Below, one piece after another: positions 1 through 8,857 of a DNA stretch of 64,000 bases (within the stretch, counting starts at the first letter, position 1; each line of letters opens with the position of its first letter). The notes beneath the pieces are model-generated. The model was not told where the DNA came from and did not search any database. It saw nothing but the letters and a program-made list of their open reading frames with translations. Made by a program: the position numbers and the translations under genes. The stretch covers positions 62,001 through 126,000 of the forward strand of contig JAUHYD010000008.1 of assembly GCA_030426665.1 (NCBI GenBank), written 5' to 3'. The stretch is from Bacteroidia bacterium. Lineage in GTDB: Bacteria > Bacteroidota > Bacteroidia > Chitinophagales > Chitinophagaceae.

Positions 1-794
1 TACCCCAGCAACACAATCGTCCCGACCGACCAAACCACACCAATGGCTACAACAAGCATAGATGCCATCACCGCCATGAACGACCGGAAAAACAATACAA
101 GAATAACAGCGGTAAGTACAAATGACATTATCAGAAACAACTGCATTTCCGACTGCACCTTCATTGCCATCCGGGTTCTGATAAGCGGCAACCCCGAATA
201 GTGCATTTCCATGTCATGCTTCTCTCCAAATGCATCCCCTAAATCTACAATCGCGTTTATAACGCCTGCCCGGTTCTTTGAGTTAAGTACATCTTTCTCG
301 ATACGCACAGCCATCATGTAGGCATGTGTCTCGGGATTGTATAGGAAATCTTTGTAAATGGGTAAATTCAAAAATATCTTGCTGATACTATCTACATTAT
401 CAAAAGGTGGGTCACCGGCAATGGGCGCTACCTTAAGACGAGAAGTAAGCGTATCCTTAACCAGTGTTACAGCACCGGGAATACTGAGCACATTTTCTAC
501 AGACTCTACTTTAGCGACTGCTTTTGCCAATACGGCATAGTCGTTGAAAAACTCAGGTGTAAAAAACTTGTCTGTCTGCACCCCGATAACCATCAGGTTG
601 CCATCCTCGCCAAACTTCTTCCTGAAATTCTGATATTCTACATACTTCGGATTGTCGGTAGGCACCGCACTTGTAAACTCATAACTGAGTTTGACCTGCG
701 ATGCAAAATAGCCCATTATACCTGTTGCTGAGAGCAGGATAATGAGTAATGCAATTCGAAATTTTATTATGAAAGCGGCTATATTATGCCACAT
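1..794 (-). CDS. RND/MMPL-superfamily exporter, N-terminal 264 residues (cut by window edge)
   Basis: The reading frame starts with ATG at 794 on the minus strand and runs off the left edge, so only the N-terminal part is present. Residues about 12-30 form one membrane segment (IALLIILLSATGIMGYF). A long soluble, presumably periplasmic, domain follows (about 31-215), then two closely spaced membrane segments (about 218-236 and 240-262). This TM1, large loop, TM2-TM3 order is the first half of the RND/MMPL 'predicted exporter' fold. A TAATTTTG box upstream (823-830, minus) fits the local promoter motif. Substrate cannot be told: members export lipids, hopanoids or drugs. The family is fairly sure; the specific role is unknown. 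Confidence 0.8.
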   Translation of the reverse strand, partial: MWHNIAAFIIKFRIALLIILLSATGIMGYFASQVKLSYEFTSAVPTDNPKYVEYQNFRKKFGEDGNLMVIGVQTDKFFTPEFFNDYAVLAKAVAKVESVENVLSIPGAVTLVKDTLTSRLKVAPIAGDPPFDNVDSISKIFLNLPIYKDFLYNPETHAYMMAVRIEKDVLNSKNRAGVINAIVDLGDAFGEKHDMEMHYSGLPLIRTRMAMKVQSEMQLFLIMSFVLTAVILVLFFRSFMAVMASMLVVAIGVVWSVGTIVLLG

Positions 795-822
795 GCGGAA
801 TGTGTTGAGTTTACAAAAGCGA

Positions 823-830
823 CAAAATTA
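823..830 (-). promoter_or_regulatory. -7 promoter element of the exporter gene
   Basis: Reads TAATTTTG on the minus strand, matching the Bacteroidota -7 consensus TAnnTTTG, 28 nt before the exporter ATG. No TTTG -33 element lies at the ideal distance, so confidence is moderate. Confidence 0.4.
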
Positions 831-1034
831 CTAAAACGACAGGGGATAAACGACTTTTTAGGAATAACAATATATCAACCTGCACATTGAACGACGATAT
901 AAAATGCCTAAAACGAAACAAATATTATAACATGCCTAATTTACTGATATTGTTATTGGTGTCACATTTTGACGGCAAATAAACTAATTGCGAATGTCGG
1001 TGATGGACTTAGGGCATCGGAGGGCTTACTCCTG

Positions 1035-1060
1035 TAAGAAAACCCGCACATAGGCGGGTT
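1035..1060 (-). terminator. Rho-independent terminator of the DUF2795 gene
   Basis: Perfect 7-bp stem AACCCGC/GCGGGTT with a 6-nt loop, followed on the minus strand by TTTTCTT. It lies 50 bp past the stop codon of the DUF2795 gene and points the same way. Confidence 0.7.
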
Positions 1061-1109
1061 CCCAAATCATGTCTACTATAGGCTTCTAACTCTGTCGATA
1101 ACTAACAAA

Positions 1110-1331
1110 TCAATATTCATCTTCATTAAAGAAGAAGTCTTCCTGAGTTGGGTAGTCCGGCCAAATGTCTTCAATCCCCTCGTATATTTCTCCTTCATCG
1201 TCAAGCTCCTGCAGGTTTTCTACAACCTCCAGCGGTGCTCCCGAGCGTATAGCATAATCTATCAGCTCGTCTTTCGTGGCGGGCCACGGAGCGTCTTCGA
1301 GGTGCGATGCTAGTTCTAGTGTCCAAAACAT
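1110..1331 (-). CDS. DUF2795 domain-containing small acidic protein
   Basis: A 73-residue, strongly acidic protein recognised as the conserved Bacteroidota DUF2795 protein from its core LASHLEDAPWPATKDELIDY and its acidic tail ending FFFNEDEY. The length fits the family. Its molecular role is unknown. The compact helical fold, with a start like an SAP/HTH-type domain, has led to guesses of nucleic-acid or protein binding, but nothing in this window tests that. It is monocistronic: a TACATTTG -7 box lies about 34 bp upstream and a strong terminator follows the stop. The family assignment is firm; function is unassigned. Confidence 0.88.
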   Translation of the reverse strand: MFWTLELASHLEDAPWPATKDELIDYAIRSGAPLEVVENLQELDDEGEIYEGIEDIWPDYPTQEDFFFNEDEY

Positions 1332-1364
1332 ATTAAGAATAGATTTATTTTATTCAACTTTCCG

Positions 1365-1372
1365 CAAATGTA
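1365..1372 (-). promoter_or_regulatory. -7 promoter element of the DUF2795 gene
   Basis: Minus-strand TACATTTG, a full match to TAnnTTTG and followed by C as in most other promoters here. It ends 33 nt before the ATG. No TTTG at the ideal -33 position. Confidence 0.5.
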
Positions 1373-1538
1373 AGGGAAAAATCAAAAAAACTATGACAAA
1401 TTTTTGCTCATTTCACTATTAACAAATAGTTGGCACGATACACATCGAATCGGCAACTACCGGTATCCATGTTATGCGATTAATAGATAACTTGCAACGA
1501 ACTTGTAATCAACCCAACAAAGGTTTCTTATTAGTAAT

Positions 1539-2204
1539 ATGCTGTCAGCAAAACACCTTTTCAAGAAGTATGCAACTTTCACGGTAGTCAATGACGTTTC
1601 ATTGGATGTCGGGAAAGGGGAAATTGTGTCAATTGTGGGGCCATCAGGCGCGGGCAAAAGCACCCTGCTCCATCTGTTAGGCGGCTTAGACAAACCCGAC
1701 AGCGGTAGCGTACTTATTGACAATACCGATATGCTGCAGCTACCACCCAAAAAACAAGCGGCATTCCGCAATGCTCATATCGGCTTTGTATTTCAGTTTC
1801 ATCACCTGCTGCCGGAGTTTAGCGCGGCCGAAAATGTATCGGTGCCGCTTTGGATAAAGGGACTAAATAAGAAAGAAGCACTAAAGGAAGCAAATGCCAT
1901 GCTGGACATTGTCGGGCTTAAAAGCAGGACAGACCACAAACCATCGGAATTGTCGGGTGGAGAACAGCAACGGGTAGCTATCGCAAGGGCGTTGGTTACC
2001 AGGCCATCAATAATAATGGCAGATGAGCCTACCGGCAATCTGGATAGCGAAAATGCACAATTAGTTCACCAACTGTTCCTACAGCTGCGTGACCAGCTGG
2101 GGCAGACGTTTATTATGATTACGCATAACGACGCATTGGCAAAAATGACAGACCGCACGCTGACCATGCAAGACGGTGTGATAGTCAACCACCAAAACAA
2201 CTAA
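1539..2204 (+). CDS. lolD: LolD-type ABC transporter ATP-binding protein
   Basis: 221-residue ABC ATPase, full length for the LolD/MacB-like class. The Walker A is GPSGAGKST (34-42), the Q-loop [12 protein letters not shown] (83-94) is characteristic of LolD, the signature is LSGGEQQR (138-145), and the Walker B/E region is [13 protein letters not shown] (158-170). In characterised bacteria LolD energises the LolCE membrane pair that releases lipoproteins from the inner membrane. No LolC/E permease gene is adjacent, so the partner must be elsewhere, as is common for this gene in Bacteroidota. A related lipoprotein or antimicrobial-peptide exporter ATPase cannot be fully excluded. The next gene, a CPBP protease, has its own promoter. 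Confidence 0.85.
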   Translation: MLSAKHLFKKYATFTVVNDVSLDVGKGEIVSIVGPSGAGKSTLLHLLGGLDKPDSGSVLIDNTDMLQLPPKKQAAFRNAHIGFVFQFHHLLPEFSAAENVSVPLWIKGLNKKEALKEANAMLDIVGLKSRTDHKPSELSGGEQQRVAIARALVTRPSIIMADEPTGNLDSENAQLVHQLFLQLRDQLGQTFIMITHNDALAKMTDRTLTMQDGVIVNHQNN

Positions 2205-2251
2205 TTACGCATGAGCCACATACGGCTGTTAAGAACTAACTACCTATCCAT

Positions 2252-2259
2252 TACCTTTG
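2252..2259 (+). promoter_or_regulatory. -7 promoter element of the CPBP protease gene
   Basis: TACCTTTG followed by CAGAC, 19 nt before the ATG. The same 13-nt string TACCTTTGCAGAC occurs at the clpX promoter (48,704-48,716, minus strand), which supports this being a real start region. Confidence 0.5.
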
Positions 2260-2278
2260 CAGACGTACTACAAGTTAT

Positions 2279-3238
2279 ATGATGAAGTATTTCCGTTACT
2301 ACCCCTGGGGACTACAGTTGACTCTGTTTTTGCTCATGACATTTACATTCCTCTCCGGTATGGGGGCTATAGTTTTGAGCCTGCTTCCCAAACTGAGCAA
2401 TTATCAATATACCGACTTGTCAGGCCTGAATGCAGACAGCCCCTATTCATTAGTTAAGACATTTCTGGTAGTTCAGGGGTTTAACAGTGTCTTTATGTTC
2501 CTGTTGCCAGCACTTACGTTTGCTCACCTTACCCACCCACAACCGGCACACTACCTCGGCCTCAGGCAGCCCGGCAAAAAGATACAATGGCTATTAGCCG
2601 TATTGGTTATGGCAGGAGCTATGCCGGTGCTTATAGGCATAGAAAACCTGATGGGAATGATAGACTTCGGGGCTGACGCCAAAGCAGCACAAGCAGCCAA
2701 CGACAATGTATTTCATGCACTGATGAAGATGCCCAGCTTCTTAAACATGCTGGCGGTACTATTTGTGGTTGCGGTTATTCCGGCAATAGGCGAAGAGTTT
2801 TTCTTCAGAGGCATTTTCATGCGATTTGCCCGTAAGCGCAGCCGCAATATGATTTTCCCGATACTGTTTTCCGCGGCAATATTCTCCTTTTCCCATGCCA
2901 ATATCAATGGATACATATCCATATTTCTGGCGGGGGTACTGCTGGCGGTCATTTACAACCTTACCGGCTCTCTATGGTGCAGTATTGTAGGGCATTTCTT
3001 TTTCAATGGCTTTCAGATTGCACTCTCCTACCTGGGCGATAATAATGCGAGTATTAAAGCGCTAACCGATAGCGATACAATGCCAATACCTATCGTTATT
3101 GCCGGCGCAATAGTATTCGGCATATCCTTCTATCTGCTTCTTAAAAACCGTACGCCACTACCTCCCAACTGGACGGACGATTTCTCTCCGGCCGAGCTTG
3201 AGCAAATGAAAGAGGAAAGAAAGGGAAAGTTTCTGTGA
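2279..3238 (+). CDS. CPBP-family intramembrane metalloprotease (Abi/Rce1-like)
   Basis: 319-residue polytopic membrane protein. Hydrophobic segments lie near 12-37, 62-84, 104-122, 155-171, 192-205, 212-230 and 270-290. The CPBP/Abi (PF02517) motifs are complete: EExxxR as E172, E173, R177 within GEEFFFRGIF, then FSHAN with H206, and GHFFFN with H239 and N243. These residues form the zinc and catalytic site in Rce1-type proteases. In bacteria the family covers possible peptide maturation, bacteriocin self-immunity and membrane protein quality control; no bacteriocin gene is nearby, so the substrate is unknown. It faces tyrS tail to tail with 24 bp between stops. Confidence 0.88.
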   Translation: MMKYFRYYPWGLQLTLFLLMTFTFLSGMGAIVLSLLPKLSNYQYTDLSGLNADSPYSLVKTFLVVQGFNSVFMFLLPALTFAHLTHPQPAHYLGLRQPGKKIQWLLAVLVMAGAMPVLIGIENLMGMIDFGADAKAAQAANDNVFHALMKMPSFLNMLAVLFVVAVIPAIGEEFFFRGIFMRFARKRSRNMIFPILFSAAIFSFSHANINGYISIFLAGVLLAVIYNLTGSLWCSIVGHFFFNGFQIALSYLGDNNASIKALTDSDTMPIPIVIAGAIVFGISFYLLLKNRTPLPPNWTDDFSPAELEQMKEERKGKFL

Positions 3239-3262
3239 GAAGTAAGCAACTACCTATCTGCC

Positions 3263-4540
3263 CTACTCAAACATCGCCAGCGTATAGTTTTTCTTTCCTT
3301 TCTGGAGGAGTATGTAGCGGTCGTTCAGCAAATGAGCTTCTGTTAGTTTGAAGTCGGCATCGGTTACTTTTTCCTTGTTGATGCTTACCCCTCCGTTCTG
3401 TAGCATCTTGCGTGCTTCGCCCTTAGATTTGAACACTCCACTTTCTGCGAGGAAGGTCGTAAGGTCTAACCCCTCGGCAAGGGTACTTTTCTCACCACGC
3501 ACCTGACTCACACCATCCATTACTTCAAGCAACTGGCGTTCGTTAAGCGAACGCAACACGTCAACAGGTGCCTGCCCAAACAGTATTTCAGTAGCCTGTT
3601 GAGCAAAGGCCAGGTCTTCTGAACTGTGTACCATTGTGGTCATTTCCTCTGCAAGTGCTTTTTGTAGTTTACGCAGATGGGGTGCTTCCTCGTGCTCCAC
3701 TATCAAAGCTTTAATTTCCGCAACAGGCTTGAAAGAAAATACCAATGCCATCTTTGCAGCATCGGCATCCGGAAGGTTCATCCAGAACTGGTAAAACATA
3801 TAAGGAGAGGTACGCTCTCTGTCAAGCCATACATTACCGCCCTCTGACTTGCCGAACTTAGAACCGTCACTCTTGGTAATGAGCCTGCACGTGAATGCAA
3901 ATGCATCGCCACCACCCTTCCGACGGATAAGCTCTGTACCGGTTACAATATTACCCCACTGATCTGCGCCACCCACCTGCAAGCGCACATCGTGATTGTT
4001 GAACAAATGATAAAAGTCATAGCCTTGTATCAACTGGTAGGTAAATTCAGTAAAAGACATACCAGTTTCCAGACGCGTTTTTACCGAGTCTTTAGCCATC
4101 ATGTAGTTTACAGAAATGTGCTTGCCTACGTCCCTAATAAATTCCAGAAAAGAGAAATCCTTAAACCAATCGTAGTTATTAACCATAACTGCAGCATTTT
4201 CAGCCTCACTGCCAAAATCTATAAAACGCTCCAGTTGCCGGCGTATGCCATCGCAGTTATGCTGTATCGTATCCAGGTCCAGCAGGTTACGCTCCTGCGA
4301 CTTCCCCGAGGGGTCACCGACCATTCCGGTAGCACCACCTACCAATGCGTACGGCTTGTGACCTGCACGCTGCAGACGCATCAATAGTGTTATTGGTAGC
4401 AGGCTGCCCACATGCAAGCTATCGGCGGTAGGGTCAAATCCGATATACGCGGCAGTCATTTCTTTATTCAACTGCTCTTCCGTACCCGGCATTATGTCTT
4501 GTATCAGATTTCTCTCTTGTAATTCGGCTATTAAGTTCAT
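3263..4540 (-). CDS. tyrS: Tyrosyl-tRNA synthetase
   Basis: Charges tRNA-Tyr with tyrosine in the cytoplasm. The class Ic Rossmann core has the HIGH-type motif HVGS (43-46) and the KMSKS-type motif KFGKS (228-232), with the tyrosine/tRNA-site region QVGGADQWGNI near 188-198. A C-terminal S4-like RNA-binding domain (about 355-425) contains FKSKGEARKMLQNGGVSIN. The start is placed at MNLIAEL, giving 425 residues, the normal TyrS1 size. An in-frame ATG 33 nt earlier would add an unconserved leader that runs up to the promoter. A TACTTTTG box lies 22 nt upstream. Identification is certain. Confidence 0.97.
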   Translation of the reverse strand: MNLIAELQERNLIQDIMPGTEEQLNKEMTAAYIGFDPTADSLHVGSLLPITLLMRLQRAGHKPYALVGGATGMVGDPSGKSQERNLLDLDTIQHNCDGIRRQLERFIDFGSEAENAAVMVNNYDWFKDFSFLEFIRDVGKHISVNYMMAKDSVKTRLETGMSFTEFTYQLIQGYDFYHLFNNHDVRLQVGGADQWGNIVTGTELIRRKGGGDAFAFTCRLITKSDGSKFGKSEGGNVWLDRERTSPYMFYQFWMNLPDADAAKMALVFSFKPVAEIKALIVEHEEAPHLRKLQKALAEEMTTMVHSSEDLAFAQQATEILFGQAPVDVLRSLNERQLLEVMDGVSQVRGEKSTLAEGLDLTTFLAESGVFKSKGEARKMLQNGGVSINKEKVTDADFKLTEAHLLNDRYILLQKGKKNYTLAMFE

Positions 4541-4561
4541 TTCAGTATAGTAGTATTGCGA

Positions 4562-4569
4562 CAAAAGTA
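4562..4569 (-). promoter_or_regulatory. -7 promoter element of tyrS
   Basis: Minus-strand TACTTTTG matches TAnnTTTG and lies 22 nt before the chosen tyrS ATG. A start upstream of MNLIAEL would overlap this box, which supports the shorter protein. Confidence 0.5.
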
Positions 4570-4668
4570 ACATTTACATCTTTGCGATAGTTACCTATGT
4601 GACGAATAACTGCACAATCGCACCTGTTTTCTGTAGAAACTGCGGCTCCGGACCTGTACTTTTTAACC

Positions 4669-4676
4669 TATTTTTG
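4669..4676 (+). promoter_or_regulatory. -7 promoter element of cysS
   Basis: TATTTTTG followed by C, 47 nt before the cysS ATG; full match to TAnnTTTG. Confidence 0.5.
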
Positions 4677-4722
4677 CAGCAAAGCCCCAAAAAGGCATTG
4701 TAGCGATTATAAAAATTAAATC

Positions 4723-6216
4723 ATGTCGGAATTTCATATATACAACTCCTATACACGCCAAAAGGAAAAGTTTGCACCCATTACGCCCGGTTATGCCGGC
4801 TTGTATGTGTGCGGCCCTACAGTATCGGGAGAGTCGCACCTCGGTCATGCGCGCCCTTACATTACTTTTGATGTGGTGCAGCGGTACCTTACACACCTTG
4901 GTCATAAAGTTAGGTATGTCCGCAACATCACAGATGCAGGTCATTTCGAAGAAGAAGGACGCGATGCTCAGGACAAAGTGAGTGAGAAAGCGAAGCTGGA
5001 AAAAATAGAACCGATGGAAATGGTACATAAGTACACGTCTCTGTTCCACTATGGCATGCGGCTGTTTAACTGTTCCGAACCTTCCATCGAGCCGACAGCA
5101 ACCGGTCATATCATTGAGCAGATAGACATGATACAGACCATTATGGAAAAAGGCTATGCCTATGAGGTCAACGGGTCTGTATACTTCGACGTTACCAAAT
5201 ACGCTGCCGACTATCCTTATGGCAAGCTATCTGGCAGAGTGCTGGAAGACCAGTTAGAAACAACACGCGACCTGGACGGACAAGACGAGAAACGCAACAA
5301 AGTGGATTTCGCCTTGTGGAAAAAAGCACCACCGCAACACATCATGCGCTGGAATAGCCCGTGGGGCGAGGGCTTCCCGGGTTGGCACATAGAATGCTCT
5401 GCCATGAGCAGCAAGTATCTGGGAGTAACGTTTGATATACACGGTGGCGGTATGGACCTGCAGTTTCCGCACCACGAAAGCGAGATAGCACAAAGCACCA
5501 TAGCTCACGGACACGCTCCGGTAAACTACTGGATGCACAACAATATGATTACCATCAACGGTAAGAAGATGGGCAAGAGCTACAACAACGTAATTAAGCT
5601 TTCGGAATTGTTTAGTGGCAACCACCCATTACTGGAGCAGCCCTACCACCCTATGGTAGTACGCTTCTATATACTGCAGACTCACTACCGCAGCACGCTC
5701 GATTTTAGCAATGAAGCATTACAGGCATCAGAGCGGGCACTACGCAGACTTTGGGAAGCTTATGAAGTACTGAAAAAGCTTAATCACTCCGGCAATGCAA
5801 CCCCACAAGAAACGGCCCTCGACGCTCAGGTAACAACATGGTGCCATGAGTGTGCCGACTTCATGAACGATGACCTGAATACGGCAAAAGTAATCGCCAA
5901 TCTCTTTGAGCTGGCACCGGTAATCAACGGTATAAAAGGTGGACAGGTAGCTCCGGACGCCTTGTCAGCAGACACTTTCAGCCTGCTCAACGATACTTAT
6001 CGTATATATCTGGAAGAGATTTTGGGTATGCAGGCACTACAAGTAGAACAAACAGACAAATTAGATAAAGTACTCTCTCTATTGATAGAAATTCGTAAAG
6101 ATGCCAAGAAGCGTAAGGACTTCGCAACCAGCGACCTGATACGCAACCAACTGGCCGAATCCGGCGTTATGCTAAAGGATGAAAAAGACGGAAATGTCAG
6201 TTATACGATAGAATAA
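4723..6216 (+). CDS. cysS: Cysteinyl-tRNA synthetase
   Basis: Charges tRNA-Cys. The 497-residue length is normal for bacterial CysS. The HIGH-type motif is HLGH (39-42) after the zinc ligand C30 in YVCGPTVSG. Further zinc-site residues are C225 (WHIECSAMS) and H250 ([12 protein letters not shown]), and the KMSKS motif is KMGKS (282-286). The C-terminal anticodon-binding helices include [15 protein letters not shown]. The gene is divergent from tyrS, has its own promoter box, and ends in a strong terminator at 6239-6270. The identity is not in doubt. Confidence 0.97.
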   Translation: MSEFHIYNSYTRQKEKFAPITPGYAGLYVCGPTVSGESHLGHARPYITFDVVQRYLTHLGHKVRYVRNITDAGHFEEEGRDAQDKVSEKAKLEKIEPMEMVHKYTSLFHYGMRLFNCSEPSIEPTATGHIIEQIDMIQTIMEKGYAYEVNGSVYFDVTKYAADYPYGKLSGRVLEDQLETTRDLDGQDEKRNKVDFALWKKAPPQHIMRWNSPWGEGFPGWHIECSAMSSKYLGVTFDIHGGGMDLQFPHHESEIAQSTIAHGHAPVNYWMHNNMITINGKKMGKSYNNVIKLSELFSGNHPLLEQPYHPMVVRFYILQTHYRSTLDFSNEALQASERALRRLWEAYEVLKKLNHSGNATPQETALDAQVTTWCHECADFMNDDLNTAKVIANLFELAPVINGIKGGQVAPDALSADTFSLLNDTYRIYLEEILGMQALQVEQTDKLDKVLSLLIEIRKDAKKRKDFATSDLIRNQLAESGVMLKDEKDGNVSYTIE

Positions 6217-6238
6217 AGTCACTACTAAAACAGACAAG

Positions 6239-6270
6239 CCCTCTTCAAAAACGAAGAGGGTTTGTTATTT
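6239..6270 (+). terminator. Rho-independent terminator of cysS
   Basis: Perfect 8-bp stem CCCTCTTC/GAAGAGGG, loop AAAAAC, followed by TTTGTTATTT; 22 bp past the cysS stop. It may also act on the convergent comA transcript, whose stop is at 6297. Confidence 0.8.
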
Positions 6271-6296
6271 ATAAATGATTTAATCCTGTGTTCGTT

Positions 6297-7067
6297 CTAC
6301 TTACTTTCCTTGTCGAGGTACAAATGGAAAGTATCACCGCGCAACCCTATTCGCATAGCCTCCAATGGAATAACCTCTGCAGGGGCCAGGTTTCCTAAAT
6401 TAACATTAGCGCCTAGCAACTCCATAAAATACACCTGCTGTGCTTTCTGCGGCGCTTCCCATATTATCTTTTCGTAGGGAATCTGCGTTAGTATCTCTTG
6501 TACCAACCCTTCCCGCACTTCGCCAGAGCCTCGGTAGATACCCACATTACCCGCTTCGCGAGCTTCTGCTATCACATATGTCGATCCTGCATCTAATTCC
6601 GCTTTCATCAGCTCTATCCATTTGTAAGGAGGCATGATGTGCGCCGCATCCTTAGAACCGACTTCAGAAAATACGGTAAAATGTTTCGCCATTTTTTCAA
6701 TGTACCCACACTTTTCAACATGTGGAATCGTTATCGAACCGTCCGAAACTTCAACATGCGAGATGCCATGATCCTTCAACACAGCGATATAATCGTCTAT
6801 CTGATTGCGGACAAGAAAAGCTTCAAACAATGTTCCACCGAAATATACCGGTATATCATACTGTTGATAGATTTTTATTTTTTCCCGCAAGTTTGCAGTT
6901 ACAACACTTGTACCGAACCCGAGTTTCACAATGTCGGCATAGGGTGCGGCAACGGAAAGAAAATCCCGCACTCCTTCCAGCCCCATCCCCTTATCCATCA
7001 CCATGGTGAGACCGTACGTACGGGGTTTTACGGTTCGCTGCGGAAGATTCTTAAGTTTAAAATTCAT
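6297..7067 (-). CDS. comA: Phosphosulfolactate synthase (ComA family)
   Basis: A 256-residue TIM-barrel enzyme that adds sulfite to phosphoenolpyruvate to give phosphosulfolactate. Family hallmarks are the N-terminal KPRTYGLTMVMDKGMGLE, the central KLGFGTSVV, the substrate loop VYFGGTLFEAF, and the late EAPQKAQQVYFMELLGANVN. The start MNFKLKN is chosen over an in-frame ATG 54 nt earlier because the promoter box TATCTTTG (7093-7100) lies between them. ComA was described in methanogen coenzyme M synthesis. Homologues in Bacteroidota may instead feed sulfonate or cysteate products such as capnine-type sulfonolipids; that is inference, and no sulfonolipid gene is adjacent. The gene is single, convergent with cysS. 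Confidence 0.88.
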   Translation of the reverse strand: MNFKLKNLPQRTVKPRTYGLTMVMDKGMGLEGVRDFLSVAAPYADIVKLGFGTSVVTANLREKIKIYQQYDIPVYFGGTLFEAFLVRNQIDDYIAVLKDHGISHVEVSDGSITIPHVEKCGYIEKMAKHFTVFSEVGSKDAAHIMPPYKWIELMKAELDAGSTYVIAEAREAGNVGIYRGSGEVREGLVQEILTQIPYEKIIWEAPQKAQQVYFMELLGANVNLGNLAPAEVIPLEAMRIGLRGDTFHLYLDKESK

Positions 7068-7092
7068 GAATATGTGTGTTAAACAGACAGCG

Positions 7093-7100
7093 CAAAGATA
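7093..7100 (-). promoter_or_regulatory. -7 promoter element of comA
   Basis: Minus-strand TATCTTTG, 26 nt before the comA ATG, full match to TAnnTTTG. Confidence 0.5.
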
Positions 7101-7168
7101 ATTCATTCCCGCTTTTAACACTAATAATGCCCCTCTTGGTTGTATATTGCAGGCATAATTTAACGTAT

Positions 7169-7459
7169 ATGCGTAAGAATGTTCCGATTACTGGCTTTAT
7201 TATTGGCTTAATACTCCCGATAGTTGGTTTCGCTCTTGTGTACTTCGCATGGTTTAACGGCAGACCGGTTGGCTCTGTTATCAATTCGCTCATGCACGAT
7301 GGCATGATGGCTGGAAAAGTACTGACAATGAGTCTCCTTGTCAATCTTGTGCCTTTTATGTATTTCAATATTAAACGATTGGACTACGCACTAAAGGGAA
7401 CCGTAATAGCCACCACTCTGTATGGTGTTTTTATTGTAATTATCATGTATGTCTGGTAG
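7169..7459 (+). CDS. Small membrane protein, conserved hypothetical
   Basis: The 96-residue product begins MRKNVPITGFIIG. It has three predicted membrane helices: about 7-27, about 47-64 (interrupted by MMAGKVLTMSLLVNLVPFMYF) and about 74-95. Nothing resembling a catalytic motif is visible. The upstream in-frame ATG at 7076 would overlap the comA promoter region, so the shorter start is preferred. Its stop TAG is one base before the ATG of lpxB, so the two are almost certainly co-transcribed. That suggests an envelope or lipid-A-related role, but this is guilt by association only. I do not recognise a named family. Confidence 0.7.
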   Translation: MRKNVPITGFIIGLILPIVGFALVYFAWFNGRPVGSVINSLMHDGMMAGKVLTMSLLVNLVPFMYFNIKRLDYALKGTVIATTLYGVFIVIIMYVW

Positions 7460-7460
7460 C

Positions 7461-8570
7461 ATGCGGTATTATATTTTAGCCGGAGAGGCAAGTGGCGACC
7501 TGCACGGTAGCAATCTTATAAAAGCTATTCACAGAAAGGACAGTAATGCCGACATACGTTGCTGGGGTGGCGACAAGATGGAGCAGTCCGGTGCCACACT
7601 TGTAAAACACTACAGAGATTTAGCATTTATGGGTTTCGTGGAGGTACTGACGCACCTGCGCACTATATTCCGGAATATCGCGTTCTGCAAAAATGACATC
7701 CTAACCTACAAACCGGACGTACTTGTACTTATAGACTATCCGGGGTTCAACCTGCGCATAGCTGAATGGGCTAAAAAGCAGGGCATAAAAGTTGTGTACT
7801 ATATTTCACCTCAGGTATGGGCTTGGAAGGAGAACAGAGTCAAACAAATAAAACGGGATGTTGACAAAATGCTGGTCATTCTCCCCTTTGAGGTGGACTT
7901 TTATAAAAAGTGGGACTACGAGGTAACCTATGTAGGACACCCGCTCACAGAGGTCATCCGTCATGAGCTGAATGATGTACCAACAACCCCAGTATCAGAC
8001 AAGCCCCTGATTGCATTACTTCCCGGCAGCCGAGCACAGGAAATAAGAGTAAAGCTACCCGTGATGTTACAAATGGCCGACCGCTTCCCCGATTATCAGT
8101 TTGCCATAGCACAAGCGCCATCCCAACCCGACGAATTTTACACAGACATCATAGGAGACAGGAATGCCATACTTGTAAAGAATGGCACCTATAACTTATT
8201 AAAACAAGCCCGTGCCGGTCTGATAACAAGTGGCACCGCTACTCTGGAGACTGCACTATTCGAACTACCACAAGTGGTCTGCTACAAAGGGAATGCTGTA
8301 TCATTTTGGCTCGCAACCAAACTCGTAAATGTCAAATACATCTCGCTTGTAAACCTTATAATGGACAAACCCGTAGTTACTGAGTTGATTCAAAACGAGC
8401 TTACTCCCGACAAACTGGAAGCTGCCTTGAACCGCGCGCTAAATGACGAAGCATACAGAAAATCCCTTGCAGCCGACTACAAACAACTATGGACAAGTCT
8501 GGGTAGTAGTATAGCTTCAGACAATGCAGCAATGGAAATCATAGCTGTTGCAGAGCGCGCGAGCCAATAA
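7461..8570 (+). CDS. lpxB: Lipid-A-disaccharide synthase
   Basis: A GT19 glycosyltransferase that condenses UDP-2,3-diacylglucosamine with lipid X to give the lipid A disaccharide on the cytoplasmic side of the inner membrane. The N-terminus AGEASGDLHGSNLI is the LpxB signature. Other diagnostic stretches are CWGGDKMEQSGA, VLIDYPGFNLRIA, YYISPQVWAWKENR, the acceptor-domain LLPGSRAQEI and the donor-site TSGTATLETALFELPQVV. Length is 369 residues, normal. The start at 7461 follows the preceding stop by one base; an in-frame ATG at 7449 would add four residues and overlap the upstream gene. The rest of the lpx pathway is not in this window. Confidence 0.96.
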   Translation: MRYYILAGEASGDLHGSNLIKAIHRKDSNADIRCWGGDKMEQSGATLVKHYRDLAFMGFVEVLTHLRTIFRNIAFCKNDILTYKPDVLVLIDYPGFNLRIAEWAKKQGIKVVYYISPQVWAWKENRVKQIKRDVDKMLVILPFEVDFYKKWDYEVTYVGHPLTEVIRHELNDVPTTPVSDKPLIALLPGSRAQEIRVKLPVMLQMADRFPDYQFAIAQAPSQPDEFYTDIIGDRNAILVKNGTYNLLKQARAGLITSGTATLETALFELPQVVCYKGNAVSFWLATKLVNVKYISLVNLIMDKPVVTELIQNELTPDKLEAALNRALNDEAYRKSLAADYKQLWTSLGSSIASDNAAMEIIAVAERASQ

Positions 8571-8777
8571 TTTGTAAAATGTCCCAACCGTAGTTAGGAG
8601 TGTCCTAAAATTCAATATTGCCGAAGGATTTGCAATCTCTCCTAAGATTGACCCTCCATTTAAATGCAAACAAAATTAAATACTTGCAAACAATACTACA
8701 ACCTATATATGCTCATTCAGTATACCTTCCGGCAACCAACTTCCAATAATGAGTAAGCATAGGTACTACGAATGTTG

Positions 8778-8794
8778 TATCTTTGCACACTTTT
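8778..8794 (+). promoter_or_regulatory. Promoter -7 element and start region of trigger factor
   Basis: TATCTTTG (8778-8785) followed by CACACTTTT. The 13-nt string TTTGCACACTTTT is identical to the one in the tuf promoter (28,030-28,042). It lies 64-80 nt before the tig ATG, giving a leader of about 70 nt. Confidence 0.6.
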
Positions 8795-8857
8795 TAACAG
8801 CACAACGAGTATTATATACTTCGGAGTGTCTTTTTAACATTTATAAATTCAATAAAT

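Larger units (their letters stand above)
795..1109. other. Intergenic region with promoter-like box and terminator
   Basis: 315 bp without a credible gene. It carries a TAATTTTG -7-like box reading toward the exporter fragment (823-830, minus strand) and the terminator of the DUF2795 gene (1035-1060). The rest is AT-rich sequence in which I see no structure or homology. Confidence 0.5.
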
